From: Ganoderma boninense
Taxonomy: Eukaryota; Basidiomycota; Agaricomycetes; Polyporales; Polyporaceae
Assembly: GCA_002900995.3 (NCBI GenBank)
Contig: CM035306.1
Span: forward strand, 3,630,100-3,694,099
Direction: 5' to 3'
DNA length: 64,000 bases
Shown: in pieces, positions 14,134 through 26,174 of the stretch
How the letters are laid out: every line of letters begins with the position of its first letter
Position numbering within the stretch: the first letter of the stretch is position 1
The notes under the pieces: model-generated
Seen by the model: only the letters and a program-made list of their open reading frames with translations
Databases searched by the model: none
What the model was told of the DNA's origin: nothing
Position numbers and translations under genes: made by a program

Positions 14134-14176
14134 GCGCAAACGCAAACGCAAAACGCAGACGTAGACGCAGAACGCA
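14134..14176. repeat. Short degenerate tandem repeat (AAACGC-type)
   Basis: Six to seven imperfect copies of a hexamer around AAACGC / AGACGC run in series. It lies in the convergent untranslated region; no function is suggested by the sequence. Confidence 0.7.
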
Positions 14177-14612
14177 CCCTGGGTGGAACAGTGCGGACTA
14201 AGCTCTGAGGCGTACAGTATTAAAGGGCAGGGGCGGCTTAATCCTGGGAACCCGGCTAGGAGGGGAATGGTGTGAAACATGGACAATGAACAGCGGACAG
14301 ACGGTCACCGGAACGAGGAAAGCGGACAGACAGGGGGAACGAGACGAGGGCGAGGCGCGTCGCACGACACGGCACGACTCGACGCGCCAAGGCAAGTGAA
14401 GTGCGCACAGGATATTCGGGGCTCTCACGCGGACTCGTGCGGAGGCGCGGCGGAGCGGTCCCTGGCGGGCTCCTGACTATGGCCCGACGCACGGGCGGGC
14501 GGGGACGCAGTAGACGCTGTGGGGAGGGCGGGCACTCGGGGGTATATGGTCAGCGGACGGGCTACTCGCGACGGCATGGGCATGGGCGTGGCATGGGGAT
14601 GTAGCGGCGGAG

Positions 14613-14670
14613 GAGAATGGCGAGACCGAGACCGAGAATGAGAACGGGAATGAGAATGCGAACGCAACGA
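14613..14670. repeat. Purine-rich degenerate hexamer repeat
   Basis: A polypurine tract built from GAGAAT / GAGACC / GAACGG-like units immediately beyond the stop of the Zn2Cys6 gene, so it reads as a pyrimidine tract in that gene's 3' UTR. Confidence 0.65.
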
Positions 14671-14729
14671 GGACGTGTGGGCGTAATGAGAGGCGTGCGC
14701 CGACGGCGGGCGCGCGGGGGGCGCGGGTT

Positions 14730-16215
14730 CTAAACCGGAACCCGCTGGCGGGTGTCGGCGATGGGGATAGGGCGGCGAGGATACTCGACGCGGTCCGGGC
14801 CTGGGGGCGGAGATGGGCGCAGACGAGGGCCCGGCAGCGCTGTCGTCTGCGCGCTGTAATTTTTTGGAGGGGCTGGAGGCTTGGGCTCGGTGTTGTACGG
14901 GGCTGTGAGGTCGGCGAGCGAGATCGACTGCCGCCGCGGCGCTGACGCACGCAAAGTGCTCAGGCTTGGCGACAAAGGCTTTGGCGGCGAGTGGGGCGAC
15001 GCAGCAGAGGCGGTTGAGGATGTGGGCGCAGGCGGTGGCGGAGGCGGGCCACTAGGCCCGGCGCGTGGGGCGCCGCCACTGCCGCTGGGCATGCTTGGAG
15101 GGGGTCGATACCCGATGGTAGGGCTCCGTGTCGTTCCTAGGTTAGGTATGCGGTGGTAAGGTGGAGCCTCGCCTCCACGCACAGGTGATCGAGGTGAAGC
15201 TGGACGAAGAGAATACGACGAAACGGCCCCTGGGGTGCCGTATGCTTGATATGGAGTAATCGCCGTGCCCTGGATGGGCTCTGGTGCTGGTCCCGAGGTC
15301 ATCGGCATCATGGCGGACACGCTGGCCCGACGGGCGATCGGCCCAGATGAGGAGGGCGCGGGGGGAGCGCCTCGCAAAACCGCCTCGAGCTCTTGCACTC
15401 TCGCCTTGAGCTCATCAAACTCGGCCCTGGTGACGTATTTCTCCCTGGCAATGACAGTGTTCTATCAGTACTCGTATGATAAAAAGTAAAACCGAACTTA
15501 CATGGGCTCAATGATGTGCCACTGACATTTAGTTTGTTCACCCCGTCGAACGCAGGGACCACATGGGTTGGCCCTATATGGTCAAGGTTGCGTTAAACAC
15601 GTCTTATGAACTCGGTCGAGGCTGCGGAAGGAGGAGCCCGAACCTATCGCACTTGATCTTGCGCCGTTTGCATTCTTCGAATGCCAAAGAGTTATGAAGA
15701 GTACGGCGTACACAGATGAAGGCACAAAAATCGGCCAATTAAATGACACTGTTGGTCAGCAGACGACAGAGAGGAGAAGCTGCAGGCGGACGCACCAGTG
15801 CAGCTGAGAGCTTGTCGGCGTCGCTTCTGCTTCTGCCGACCCTGGCCCGCTTCCTGGTCCGAGTCTTCTGGCGCATTGCGGACACCTTGTAATTATGCGT
15901 GGATCGCTAAGCCTGCGAACGCGACGGAAGGCGGTATGAAAATGGCAAGTACGCACCTAAACTACTTGTGGAGGTCAGTGGGTAGGTGGCCCCCTGCATG
16001 TAGGGGGCGCTGGAGGGCGGGGGAGGCTGCATGGCGGAGTGGGCAAGGCCAGGATGGAGCTGGTGGATGGGAGGCAAGGTTGTCTGAGAGCGGTTGGATG
16101 GTTGGCTGGGCCCGGGAACGGCGGAGACGGGTGGGATGCGTTCTGGGGGGGACGGGATGGAGCGCTGCGGAGCCGGACGGTCCGACGGGAGGAGCGGGGA
16201 ATTGTCAGAGTCCAT
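14730..16215 (-). CDS. Zn2Cys6 fungal-type transcription regulator with coiled coil
   Basis: Probable DNA-binding transcription factor, 388 aa. Exons 15957-16215, 15796-15885, 15644-15674, 15502-15573 and 14730-15444. After a Pro/Ser-rich N-terminus (about 1-90) comes a basic stretch and the binuclear zinc cluster SCTECKRRKIKCDRANPCGP followed by CVRRGEQTKCQW, i.e. C-x2-C-x6-C-x5-C-x2-C-x7-C. All six cysteines are present but spread over three exons, one of only 31 nt. A heptad-like helix, YVTRAEFDELKARVQELEAV, follows directly and is probably the dimerisation coil. The remaining 220 residues are Pro/Ser-rich and probably disordered; no Fungal_trans domain is seen. Target genes cannot be told from the sequence. 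Confidence 0.88.
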
Positions 16216-19200
16216 TGGGATCGAGGAGAGAAGCACCAGGAGGAGGAAGCTCAAATAGCATGTAGGTGTGGAGAAGAGAGCAGCGTGGTGGTCATAGAGA
16301 CGTGCAAGTACAATGGTGAGGACCCATGCAGACAAGGATATTTGTATTGGCACAGCCAATATAGACGGGGCCTCGTGCTGGGAGAGAGACCGAAGAGGCG
16401 GCTGGGAGAACTAAACGGGAAGCAGCGGAGGTATGTCAGTGGGGGGCTGCAGGTAGATAAGATGTTATCGACTCGCCGGACGCGCAGAGGAAATTCCGTG
16501 GTGTTTGAGCACTGTGACCCTGCGGCGCCAATGATGCCGCAACGATGGCATCGGTACACCCCCTGCCTGGCAACGTTGCTCCCGTGATGTCAAGCGGCCA
16601 TGTCTCCGGTCTGCCTGCCCAGGGCCGGAACACTGCATGCCCATGCGCGATTGCCACAGAGCCCACTCAGCCCCATCGCCGCCACCCGCCGCCAGCCCAG
16701 CCTCGACGCTGCGACTGCGCGCCCGACCTGCTCGCGCTGCCACCGGGGGGCCGCTGCCAGCCAGGCCTGCAGCGTGCGGTGGCCCTGACCGAGTGCGAGG
16801 GTGCTCGGCCGGCCAGGACCCGCTGCGTGCGCTCTTTCGCGGACCCCAAGCGGACCTGGGAAAGCAGTGTTGAGCATGTCGGAAAGTCGGGCACGAAATT
16901 ATAAACTTTTGAGTATCCGTGCTGCTCACCGAGGGCTCGGCACAGCCCGAGCGAGTTCGTCCGAGTGCTCTCTCCGTCCTATCTCCGTGCGGCCCTGGCG
17001 ACGCTCCCTCTCCTCCCACCCCGCCCTGACCAATCCCGTCCCATATTCGGAGAACGCGGCCAGCAATCCACCCCCGCTCGCTCATCCTGGGAAGCCCAGC
17101 TGGAGTGCCAGCCGGACCCTGCCGCCTCCTCCCTGCCAGGGCCCGGTCGCCCTCCTCGCCCCGCTCCAGGGTCCGCCTCGGGCCATTTGCGGGCGACCAT
17201 CGTCAGAATCAAGGCGCAATTCGACATGTCAGATAACATCGCCCTGCCACTCGCCGCACTAGACCAGTCCTGGCTCCATCCCCGGCTGCCCACGGCCGTC
17301 CGAAGACACCGTCCGGACCTACAACCTCGCTTGCGGGCCCACTCATCGTCCATCAGGGCGAGGTGCGCATATCTCCGTGCCCGTGGACGATCAGCATGCG
17401 TCTCGTTGCGTAACCGCACACATGTGTTTACCATGCGCCTCCATGGCCACCGTCCACGGCCAGGACTGAATCGTGCCCGTCCCGCACAGACGGCCTGCCC
17501 CCGGTGACGAAGGGCCACGTACATCGATAATCTCCGTCGCCACTCTTCTCTGGCCCCATTCCCGTTCGGGGCTGCTCTGAGCGAGTCTGTCGCCGAATAT
17601 TGGCCCCTCGCGAGTCCCACCGGTCCGAGTCGCAACTCTCACCCTCTGCCCCGGTGTGTCATCTGCAGGCCCTCTTGCAGTCCGCAGCCCGTTTCACCGT
17701 GCCCGGCCCTGCATCTCCCAGCCTCTTCTCGCCCTCTTCGCACGCACCAGCCATCGCGGCGCCACCCACCGTCTCCCCATGATCCGGCACGCTGGTGTCC
17801 ATTCTGCCCTTATTCGTCCCCTCCCTGCCTCCCCGCCCGCACAGCCGCCCGTCCCTCTCCGGCCGTCTGGCTCCCAAACATCCTACGCCACACTCCCCCC
17901 GCCATCGCTCAGCCCTCCACTTCGAGCCAAACACATGTCCTCCTCGTCCGCCCGCATACACCCACCATCGCCGCATGTGATCGCGGCCCCCCGGACATAG
18001 TCCTCCATCTCCCGAGTGACGCACATCTCCCCTTCTCCGGATTGTCCTCCTCCACGCACCCCGTAGCCCTTCTCCAACACGCTCCCCATGTCCGGATTCA
18101 TGCCCTTCATACCACAGGGTCCTGTCTATCGCGATTAGCTAAAGCCCAGTAGCCTCGTCGATCCCCGGATAACAGTCAGGGGATCCCTCCTCGCTCAAAA
18201 CTTTACCTCCAAGCCGTCCAGTATGCCGTCAGCGAAGGCTGCAAATTTGCGTTATCCGGATCCGCAATCTGCCACCTTGTTCGCTCCATCGTCTGCCCAA
18301 ATTGTGCCGCACATCGCCAGCGGCAGTCCTCGGAACTATTCCACTCTCGCTCCAAACATACCACACACCGTGCGTCGTGTTGTGGCCGCATGACAGTCCA
18401 TTCCGCCTGCCTGGGCGGCACCGCTCGTCTGTCAAACAATCGTCTGCTAGCAGGGGCCATACACCTTAGCCGGTGAAGGCCACAGTCCATTACAATGTTA
18501 CCTCGCTCCGCTGCCAACGTGACTGCCATAAAACTTCCTTCCACCGAGATCGTCGCCCCAACCAGTACGTAGCGTTGTGTTTGACCGACCCTTGCCGTTG
18601 CTGAACGCTGACCATTGAGTCCGGTGGCCACCGGACTCAAACATGGTATCTAAGCCTATTCAGATGGGCAATCATCACCCGTGTCATATAGGCGCAGTGA
18701 TCGCAAGGACTACGCGCACGAACCTTGCTTTCCCTCGCCGGCCGCATCATGGCAATATCGCTGCGACGCTCGGTCGCGTACAAACACCTCATCCACTCAC
18801 GCGTTTTCCGTGCTACCATCACGATTCCCGCCGAACACAGCACGCGACAGCTCGCACTGTTCGCCGCGGAGCCCCGCTTCAGTTCTCCACTCTCCGTGCA
18901 CTGCCGGCATTGCGACTTCGCACATGCATGCGTTCCATTCCCCGCCGATGCATCAACCAGCAGCAGCCTGGAGGCGCCTGGAATTCCGCAAAGTCCGGGC
19001 GCACAGAAACTGCCGCCTAACCCCCCTGAATTCGAACTGTCCCCCGGGGGACAGGTTAATGTGCATCAGTCCTGGCCGTCGTTGACATTACCGTGGCCCC
19101 CTTGTTGCCCTGGTGCGCCGTGAACCCCACAGGGCCCGCGAGGGAAAGCCTCCGTAGGTACGTACGTGTTGGCTTCCCCACCCAATCCATTCCGACTTAC

Positions 19201-21469
19201 GTCCCTCCGTCCGTCTCTTCACACAGTCTCGGTCTTGTCGAAGGATGTTCCGTCCCTGAATGCCTTCTTCTGGCCAGGGTGCCTACCAGGTGATACCTCC
19301 AGGCTTGTCATGAGTGATCAGCCCGACCGACGCTTGGGATCGGACATTCCATTGGGCAGATAGAACGCAGGAGATGCTCAGCCTTCGGACTGGCTATTCG
19401 ACGCCTTTCCTCCGGACGGCATGCATGGCGCCCGCGCCCATGAGATACGAGTACTCCTTCTGTTTCATGAACCGCACGCTGTGGCGTAGTGACCACTCCG
19501 CAGGCCGCTGCTCCTGCGAAAACATACGGTGCTGTCCCTCGCCAGTCCTGACGCTGCATTGAGTTACGCTTGTGCAGGACGCCCCCGTGTCGCCGACCTG
19601 GCAAGCTAGTTCATTTCCGGCCCCGTATGAAGCACGCTGACGCTATTCAGATAGGAACTAGCGGCGCGGGTTGCTCATAAACCACCGAGACGCTGGCGCA
19701 GCGATGCTGCCTCCGGACGCACAGGCCCCCGAAGCGCAACGATACGCTTTTGCGTGCGCCTACGCTAGCTTCATGAGCGTCATGTGAGTACCCTGCAGAT
19801 CGTTTTGTGCGCCCTGTACGCCTGCCGGGCGAGGGTGTGGCCCCCATAGTTTGATTTATTTCGACGGCTACCTGGCGTCCGTGCTCTCTTTGGGCGCATG
19901 CTCCCAGGCGACTCCGCCGGATGGGACCTAGGGACCACGGCCGGTGGCTGAGGCTGAGGCAGCGGTGCGTCGCTGCTTCGCTCGTGGCTGCTGTTCCCCG
20001 GGCGTATTGTATGTCAGGTTTCATCGGCCGTGGCGTCGGACCTCTCCCGTCTTCGTCGTGTGCCAGCCAGAAGTGCCTTCTGCAGATACCGTCACCTCTT
20101 CTCTTCGCTGTGGCAAAAAACTCTATCGCAGCGCTGGGCCCTCCTGCCTGCTTGGGGCGACCCCACAGATGCGCTCTTGGAGCGAAACGTTAATGCCCTG
20201 TGGTGGGGGGCCCGGTGGTGCTCGACATCACGCCGATACTTGCTGTGGCTTGCGAGCTTGGCCTCGGGCTGCACCTACCCTGCCACACGCCCACGTCCAA
20301 CACGCCGGTGACCCAGTGGCGTCTCACCTTGCCTTGCTGGGTGCGGCATAATGTTTGGTCCGACCACTGTCGGACGGGGCGTCGCTTTCACTAGGTTGCT
20401 GCCAGTGCAGCACCGCGGTTTCGCCTGCCGTCAGGGGCCCCCGTCGTGTGTGGCGCGGCCCAGCGGGTGCGTGTGCGTGTGCGTGTGCGTGCCGCACAGT
20501 CATCCGTGATCCACGGCATGACATGATTCATCCACCCCAGGCTCACAGCACCGAGCTCGGTCCTGGCACATGCGCCGATGTGGTGGTCTTGCGCCACCGT
20601 GCGCAGACAGGCAAGGCGGGCGGGCGAAACGGGCCCCAGCCGCGTTCGCACGCGTGCTCTATCACCGAGCTATTTCAATCTACTTATCCCCACCTGCAGA
20701 CTCAGAGCGAGAGCCCGGGCCTCATCCAGGCTGCTTCGCCATCGAACCGTAACGATATCATGATCGAGCAGCGTTGCGCTTTCCCCTGCCGATGCGAGGC
20801 GCCAGGTGCAGCTGTCGGTCCTGTCGACGGCCCACGCGTCCGTGCCTTGTAATTGTAATAACGCCGTTCGATTCTCGGTTCTCGATGTTCACTACTCGAT
20901 TCTCGGACAACCAGGCAACCACTGTTCCCTACCGTAAGTACGAAGTACCGGTACAAGCAGCACGCCCGCACCGGCAGGCGGCGGCACGACGGGCGAACAG
21001 CAATAACGTTATCCCCCCCCTCCCCGCGGCGCGCCCTCCAACCTTGAATTATCAATCATATGAATGAATGTGTTGAACCTTGGCCTTCCCCGTATCGCAC
21101 GTCGCGTATCGTGCCGCGTCTGTCCCGTCTCCACGCCCGCCCGTTTTGGCAGGCCTTCTGCTCCAGGCCCGACGAAAAGAAGACGTTGCGGCGCTAGCGG
21201 CTAGGCACTGAGCGCCGTCGAGACGGCGTGTGCGAGGATGCTGGAGAACCAGAGCCCAGAGCCGGCAGCAAAAAAATACACACACATGCATTGCCGACGC
21301 GGGTGGGGAAGATGGAAGGGAGAAAGGTGGGGGTGAGAACGGCCGGGACGGCGTGGTCATTGTGACATTGTCATTGTCATTAATATTGTCGGTCAGAGAG
21401 AGAGAGAGGCACGCGAACGACGAAGGACGTTAGCGGGGCGGCGGCGGGGCGAGGCTGAGGAAGACGCGC
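16216..21469. other. 5.3 kb region with no supported gene
   Basis: GC-rich sequence with many short shadow frames on all six frames, none with conserved motifs, splice-linked exons or recognisable transposase, integrase or reverse transcriptase residues. I see no long terminal repeats or clear inverted repeats by eye. It contains a (TGTGCG)n tract and a short GA run near 21.4 kb. The first part should be the promoter of the Zn2Cys6 gene. The rest may be a long regulatory region, a non-coding RNA locus or an old decayed element. Confidence 0.5.
20467..20492. repeat. (TGTGCG)n hexanucleotide microsatellite
   Basis: About four tandem copies of a GTGCGT hexamer in the gene-free stretch. Too short to be informative alone. 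Confidence 0.85.
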
Positions 21470-23082
21470 TTACTTGTGCACCGTAAAGAGCGGGTGCAAT
21501 GAGTTGAGCCAGCTGCCGCGGGTGTGCCGTCAGTTTAGCATTCGCGTTAGCCGCAGGTGCGCCCCTTGCAACCAGAACCCCGAGCCGCTCTCGTCCGCTC
21601 GTTTGTGCCGCGGGCCTCGTGAGCCTCCGTCGTCGCGAGGCCCAGAAGACGAACGGAACGCGAAGCGTCCGCCAAGTGTCCCCGGAGGCACACGCGACAA
21701 CGAGAATTCACTGAGAATCCCCGGTCGCCACAGGGCGGCGGTTACGCGTACGGTTGCGGTCTCGGCTGCGGTCGCGGGACGCACGCTGCTAATTAACAAG
21801 GCACGGCGGGAACGGACGACACGCACAAATAGCTGGACACCGGAGCGCACGGTGGGACCTGGGTCGTCGTCCCCGGCGTCCCGTTCTGGTACGCGTCGCA
21901 GAACCCGGTGCTGTTCACGAACCCGAGCGCGTCTGCGCTGTCCAGGAGCGTGTTGAAGACCGGGCGGGTGTCGAACACCACGACCTGATCCAGGTCGGCG
22001 TGCGCCCGTGCGAACGCGCGCACATTCGCGGCGAGCTGGGCGTTGTAGTCCGCGAGTGCGGCCGTTATCGTGGAGACGGCCTGCGGGCCCTGTTCGAGGA
22101 TCAACGGAGCGCGGTTGGTGGGGGGAACGGTCAGGAAAAGGAACGATCGCGCCCCGTCTGCGTACAGGATCTCGACCTGGGGACGCGATCGCGATATGTC
22201 AGCAGGGCCCGAGCCGAATGATGCGGATGGCGAGGGCGAGGCCGACCGACCTGGCTGAATAGCCTCTTCATGAGGACGCGGTGGAACGCAGCCTGGGACG
22301 TGACGTTCGTCTGTGGCCGCTCAGGTGAGCGTCGTGCTCCGCGCCAAGCGCAGAGCATGCACGCACCCAAGCAAAGGAGTTGCCCTACAGGTTCCGCGTG
22401 TGAATGGGGACGCGGAGGAGAGGAAGTGAGGCCGAGGGGCTCACCACGTCGTTGATGCCGATCCAGAAGGCGAAGAGACTGTTCGAGCCGTCCCACTCCG
22501 CCCCTGGTGGCTTCGCAGCGAGGATCTCATGGAACTGCTCCACCTGGTCGACGATGGACCTAAGGGGGAAGGGCGTGCCGTTTGGGTTCAGTCTCACGGG
22601 GGGAGGGCGAGGAGTTTGACGTACAGAACGGTCGGCTCGAACGGAGGAACCAGCGCGGCGTCGATGGTCGCCCCGCCGGAAGCAAGGTTAAACACCTTTG
22701 ACGGCGCTAGTATCAGTCTTCGTGTGGTAAGGAACCTGCTATTGTACCTTGGTGTTCGTCACATTGTATGTGGCCCCTGCGATGCGGTCAGCGTGTGTGC
22801 GGCGTAAAAGGATCGGGCAAGGTTACCGAGGAATTGCACCCAATTAGGGCCGTTGGAAGAAGTCTGTCCGAGGACGGAGGTCGTGAGAAAGTGGGTTGTG
22901 ATGGTAGCGATTCGTGCACCCACAAAGCCCGGCACGGGGGAGTCTACTCCGGCAGAGATATTAAAGCCGTCGGTTGTATAGGAATCGCCAAACGTGAAGA
23001 GGAATTGTGTCGTTCCCCATGTGAGTTTGGCGGACGCAATAGATAGCGCCGATAGCAAGCAAGAAGCCTTCAAGAACAGCAT
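21470..23082 (-). CDS. Secreted CE16 carbohydrate acetylesterase (GDSL/SGNH hydrolase)
   Basis: Extracellular esterase likely removing acetyl groups from xylo- or other oligosaccharides. Exons 22924-23082, 22827-22863, 22748-22776, 22625-22695, 22445-22559, 22251-22310, 21827-22176 and 21470-21512 give 287 aa. A signal peptide (MLFLKASCLLSALSIASA) precedes block I FLFTFGDSY with the nucleophile serine. Then SSNGPNWVQFLG, VFNLASGGATIDAALVPPFE, FAFWIGINDV (block III) and FLFLTVPPTNRAPL. The last exon, only 43 nt, supplies WLNSLHPLFTVHK with the catalytic histidine. Total length is a multiple of three, supporting the model. The 314 nt final intron and a 134 nt intron are unusually long for this window, so those two junctions are less certain. 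Family assignment is strong; substrate is inferred. Confidence 0.88.
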
Positions 23083-24023
23083 GTTGGCTCTGCACAGCAA
23101 TACTTATGAGCACGACGCTAGAAGCGAGAGTTAGCCGCGCGCGCCGCAGGGAGCACTCTGAGGAGGGCGATGGAATATTAACGCGGGATGGAGGAATGTA
23201 GAGTTTATATTGGAGGGCGATGTGGCGACTGACCGAAGTAAATCCGTCCGGGGGCGGGGCGCGTAGGTGGAAATGGGGATGGGGTCAGCCTCGTGGACGG
23301 ATGATAAAGCGGAAGAAGAGAAGGCATCGGGGAATGCGGCGTGTTGGGCAAGCGGGGAGAGGGTCAGGCGGCGTGGTATTCTCTCGGGTTTATTTTGTGA
23401 AGCATCCGCTGATCAGGATTGAGGATGGAACGCAGTGGGTTGTCCGAGAGCACTCGGGCCGTAGCCGTGGCGGAGGTTCTCATGTGGGAGCGGTAATATA
23501 TGCGTACCATTTGGACGTAGATGGGAAGGCACAGGCGCAGATCATTAAGAACGGGCCGCTCGTACAGTCTGGTGAAGGTACTTGTGAGCCAGGAACTGAG
23601 GCGAGGAGATGGGACTGTATCACGTACCCATCCATTTCACCGACCGATGCGGAAGATTCAATGTGGTCGGAACAAGCGGTCAAGCGAGCGGCAGATGGAA
23701 GGAGATGGGCAGGCCATTGTGAGAGATGTGAGCTCATGCAGTCATTCACATAATGTCCTCAGGAGTTCTGCAATCAGACCGGAGTGGGACAGATAGCCAC
23801 TGGGAACGAGGAGGCAGATGGGAGGCGGGTGACGAGAGCGATGGCGGCTAACCTCCAACTGCCAAAAGCTAAAAGCCACGCGCCCGATGAACCATAAGCG
23901 CCCAATCAATCTCCTCTTGTCACGTGCACAAGACGGGCGTCAGTATGGCTGAGCAGAGCGCGCGTCGAACGCGACTCGGAGCCTTGCTCAGTCTGGGGGC
24001 TCCCTGCTCGTCTCTTCCACACC
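23083..24023. promoter_or_regulatory. Divergent region between CE16 gene and AP-2 mu
   Basis: No gene supported; short open frames on both strands lack conserved features. It should hold two divergent promoters. Confidence 0.4.
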
Positions 24024-25829
24024 ATGATCTCGGTGAGCATGTAAACTATCGGTCACGCGAATATACAACTCAACACGAATGCCAGGCTTTCTTCATATTT
24101 AACCAGAAGGGCGAGGTACGTCATGGTTCCCTTCCCATCGACATTCTCCTCAAGCCATCCCCAGGTCCTCATCTCCCGCCTCTATCGGACAGACCTCAAG
24201 TAATTCCTACTCACTATTCACACCTGCACTATTTCTCATGGCCATGCCTCCTTTGCCGCTCTAGACGCTCAATCGCGGATGTCTTCCGGATACAAGTTGT
24301 CTCTAACAGCGACGTCCGTTCCCCCATCATCACCCTTGGTTCTACCAGCTTCTTCCATGTGCGCGTCAACAATCTGTATGTCGTGGCAGTTACAAAGTGA
24401 GTACCCGCCACTTCCATTTGTCCTTCGACCCACCAAACATGACGCATACTTGCCGACAGATGTAATGCCAACGCCGCTCTCGTCTTCGAATTCTGCTACC
24501 GCTTCATCTCGATCGCAAAGTCCTACTTCGGCAAGGTCGATGAGGAGGCGGTCAAGAACAACTTTGTTCTGATATACGAACTGGTTGATGGTGAGTGCTT
24601 TCGTTCTCTGTCGTCTGCGCCCCCATACACACTCCAGTCCGGCAGAAATCGTCGACTTTGGATACCCTCAAAACAGTGAGACGGATACCCTGAAGACATA
24701 TATTACAACAGAAAGCATTGTGTCGTCCAACATCGCGGCTGTAAGATATCCCTCGATATCTGCTAACGCAGTGATTAACCCTATATGCTATATGCTATAG
24801 GAGGAGTCCTCTAAGATCACAACACAAGCCACCGGTTCAACTAGTTGGCGAAGAGGCGACGTCAAATACAAGAAGAATGAAGCCTTCGTAGATGTTGTAG
24901 AGACCGTGAACCTAAGCATGAGCGCAAAAGGTGATTGCTTTATGTCTGCCTACTCCCGAGCCCAACCAATAATCTCTTCCTTAGGCACGGTCTTGCGTGC
25001 AGATGTCGACGGCCACATCCTCATGCGCGCATACCTCTCCGGCACGCCAGAGTGCAAGTTCGGGCTGAACGACAAGCTCGTGATTGACAAGAACGACCGC
25101 AACGGGGCCGGGGACGCTGTACAGCTCGACGACTGCACATTCCACCAGTGCGTACGGCTGGACGAATTCGACTCGACACGCACGATCAGCTTCGTGCCGC
25201 CCGACGGCGAGTTCGAGCTGATGCGCTACCGCTCGACGTCGAACGTGAAGCTCCCGCTGCGCGTGATCCCGACCGTGAACGAGATCGGGACGTCGCAGGT
25301 GTCGTACGTCGTCACCGTCAAGACGAACTTCAACAACAAGCTCTCTGCGACGAACATTGTTGTGAGGATACCCACCCCGCTCAACACGACCAACGTCGAC
25401 TGCAAGGTGCCGCTCGGGAAGGCGAAGTACGTCCCCGCGGAGAACGTCGTCGTATGGAAGTACGTGATTGTCAGCTGCCATCGTGTGAGGCCGACGACTG
25501 ATGGGTTGTGTTCCACAGGATTCCGCGAATACAGGGTGGACAGGAGGTGACATTCTCGGGCAATGCGCAACTGACGAGCACGACGACGCGACAAGTGTGG
25601 GCCCGCCCGCCGATCGACGTCGACTTCCAGGTGCTCATGTTCACCGCGTCGGGCCTGATCGTGCGCTTCCTGAAGGTGTTTGAGAAGAGCAACTACCAGA
25701 GCGTGAAGTGGGTGCGATACCTGACCAAGGCGAGCGGGTCGTACCAAGTTCGCGTGAGTATCCTCCCTTCCGTGATGATCTTTCAATGTAGTGCAAAATA
25801 TTGACGCGGCGTTGGCTTGCTAGTTTTGA
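24024..25829 (+). CDS. APM4: AP-2 clathrin adaptor complex, mu subunit
   Basis: Medium chain of the AP-2 adaptor that recognises cargo motifs and PIP2 at clathrin-coated pits. Ten exons: 24024-24032, 24086-24115, 24165-24199, 24265-24396, 24460-24590, 24646-24740, 24801-24930, 24985-25459, 25519-25753 and 25824-25829; 425 aa. The longin part has [17 protein letters not shown] and [20 protein letters not shown]. The linker has [12 protein letters not shown], which aligns with the phosphorylatable threonine loop of animal AP2M1. The mu-homology domain has [35 protein letters not shown] and [11 protein letters not shown]. The first coding exon is 9 nt and the last is 6 nt (one Phe codon plus stop), both needed to give the family's normal ends. 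The GT-AG introns are 49-70 nt. Confidence 0.95.
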
Positions 25830-26174
25830 GGTGGCTGTCGGACGGTGTACGCTAGGATGGATTTCTATGGCTTGCTTGTACGTTGGAGGATTTATGGATG
25901 GTTCGCGGCACAGTTCTGTTCGTGGACGAGATGACGATTACTGAGTGTGCACGATCGGGATTTTTGTTGCACTCTGATGATGCGAGTATGATGTTATCAC
26001 GTTTACTACTCATGCACTATCCTTATACACCATACCCAGCATAGCCAATGGTACGAGTCAGTGATTTTGGGATAGAGAACTTTTCGATATGTTCTGGACA
26101 CTAATTCTTTTTATTTCTTCAGGTATGTTATATGTTCGTTGAAGGCTACATATTCGGAGTCGACACTAGGAAAG

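Larger units (their letters stand above)
13243..14729. other. Convergent 3' region between UPF1 and the Zn2Cys6 gene
   Basis: 1.5 kb without a supported gene. It should contain both 3' UTRs. An AATAAA is present on the plus strand at about 14114. Two short low-complexity patches lie here and are listed separately. Open frames on the minus strand (13.7-14.2 kb) are His/Thr-rich repeats of the low-complexity DNA and show no protein family. Confidence 0.5.

Noticed and set aside
13734..14177. Minus-strand open frame of 147 codons in the UPF1 3' region
   Set aside because: Its composition reflects the local AAACGC and CATATA low-complexity DNA; no conserved motif and it lies in a convergent untranslated region.
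16216..21469. Retrotransposon or DNA transposon in the gene-free island
   Set aside because: No reverse transcriptase, integrase or transposase residues, and no terminal repeats visible by eye. A repeat-library search could still change this.
23220..23753. Plus-strand open frame of 177 codons upstream of AP-2 mu
   Set aside because: Arg/Gly-rich random-looking translation, no motif, and it overlaps the presumed CE16 promoter.
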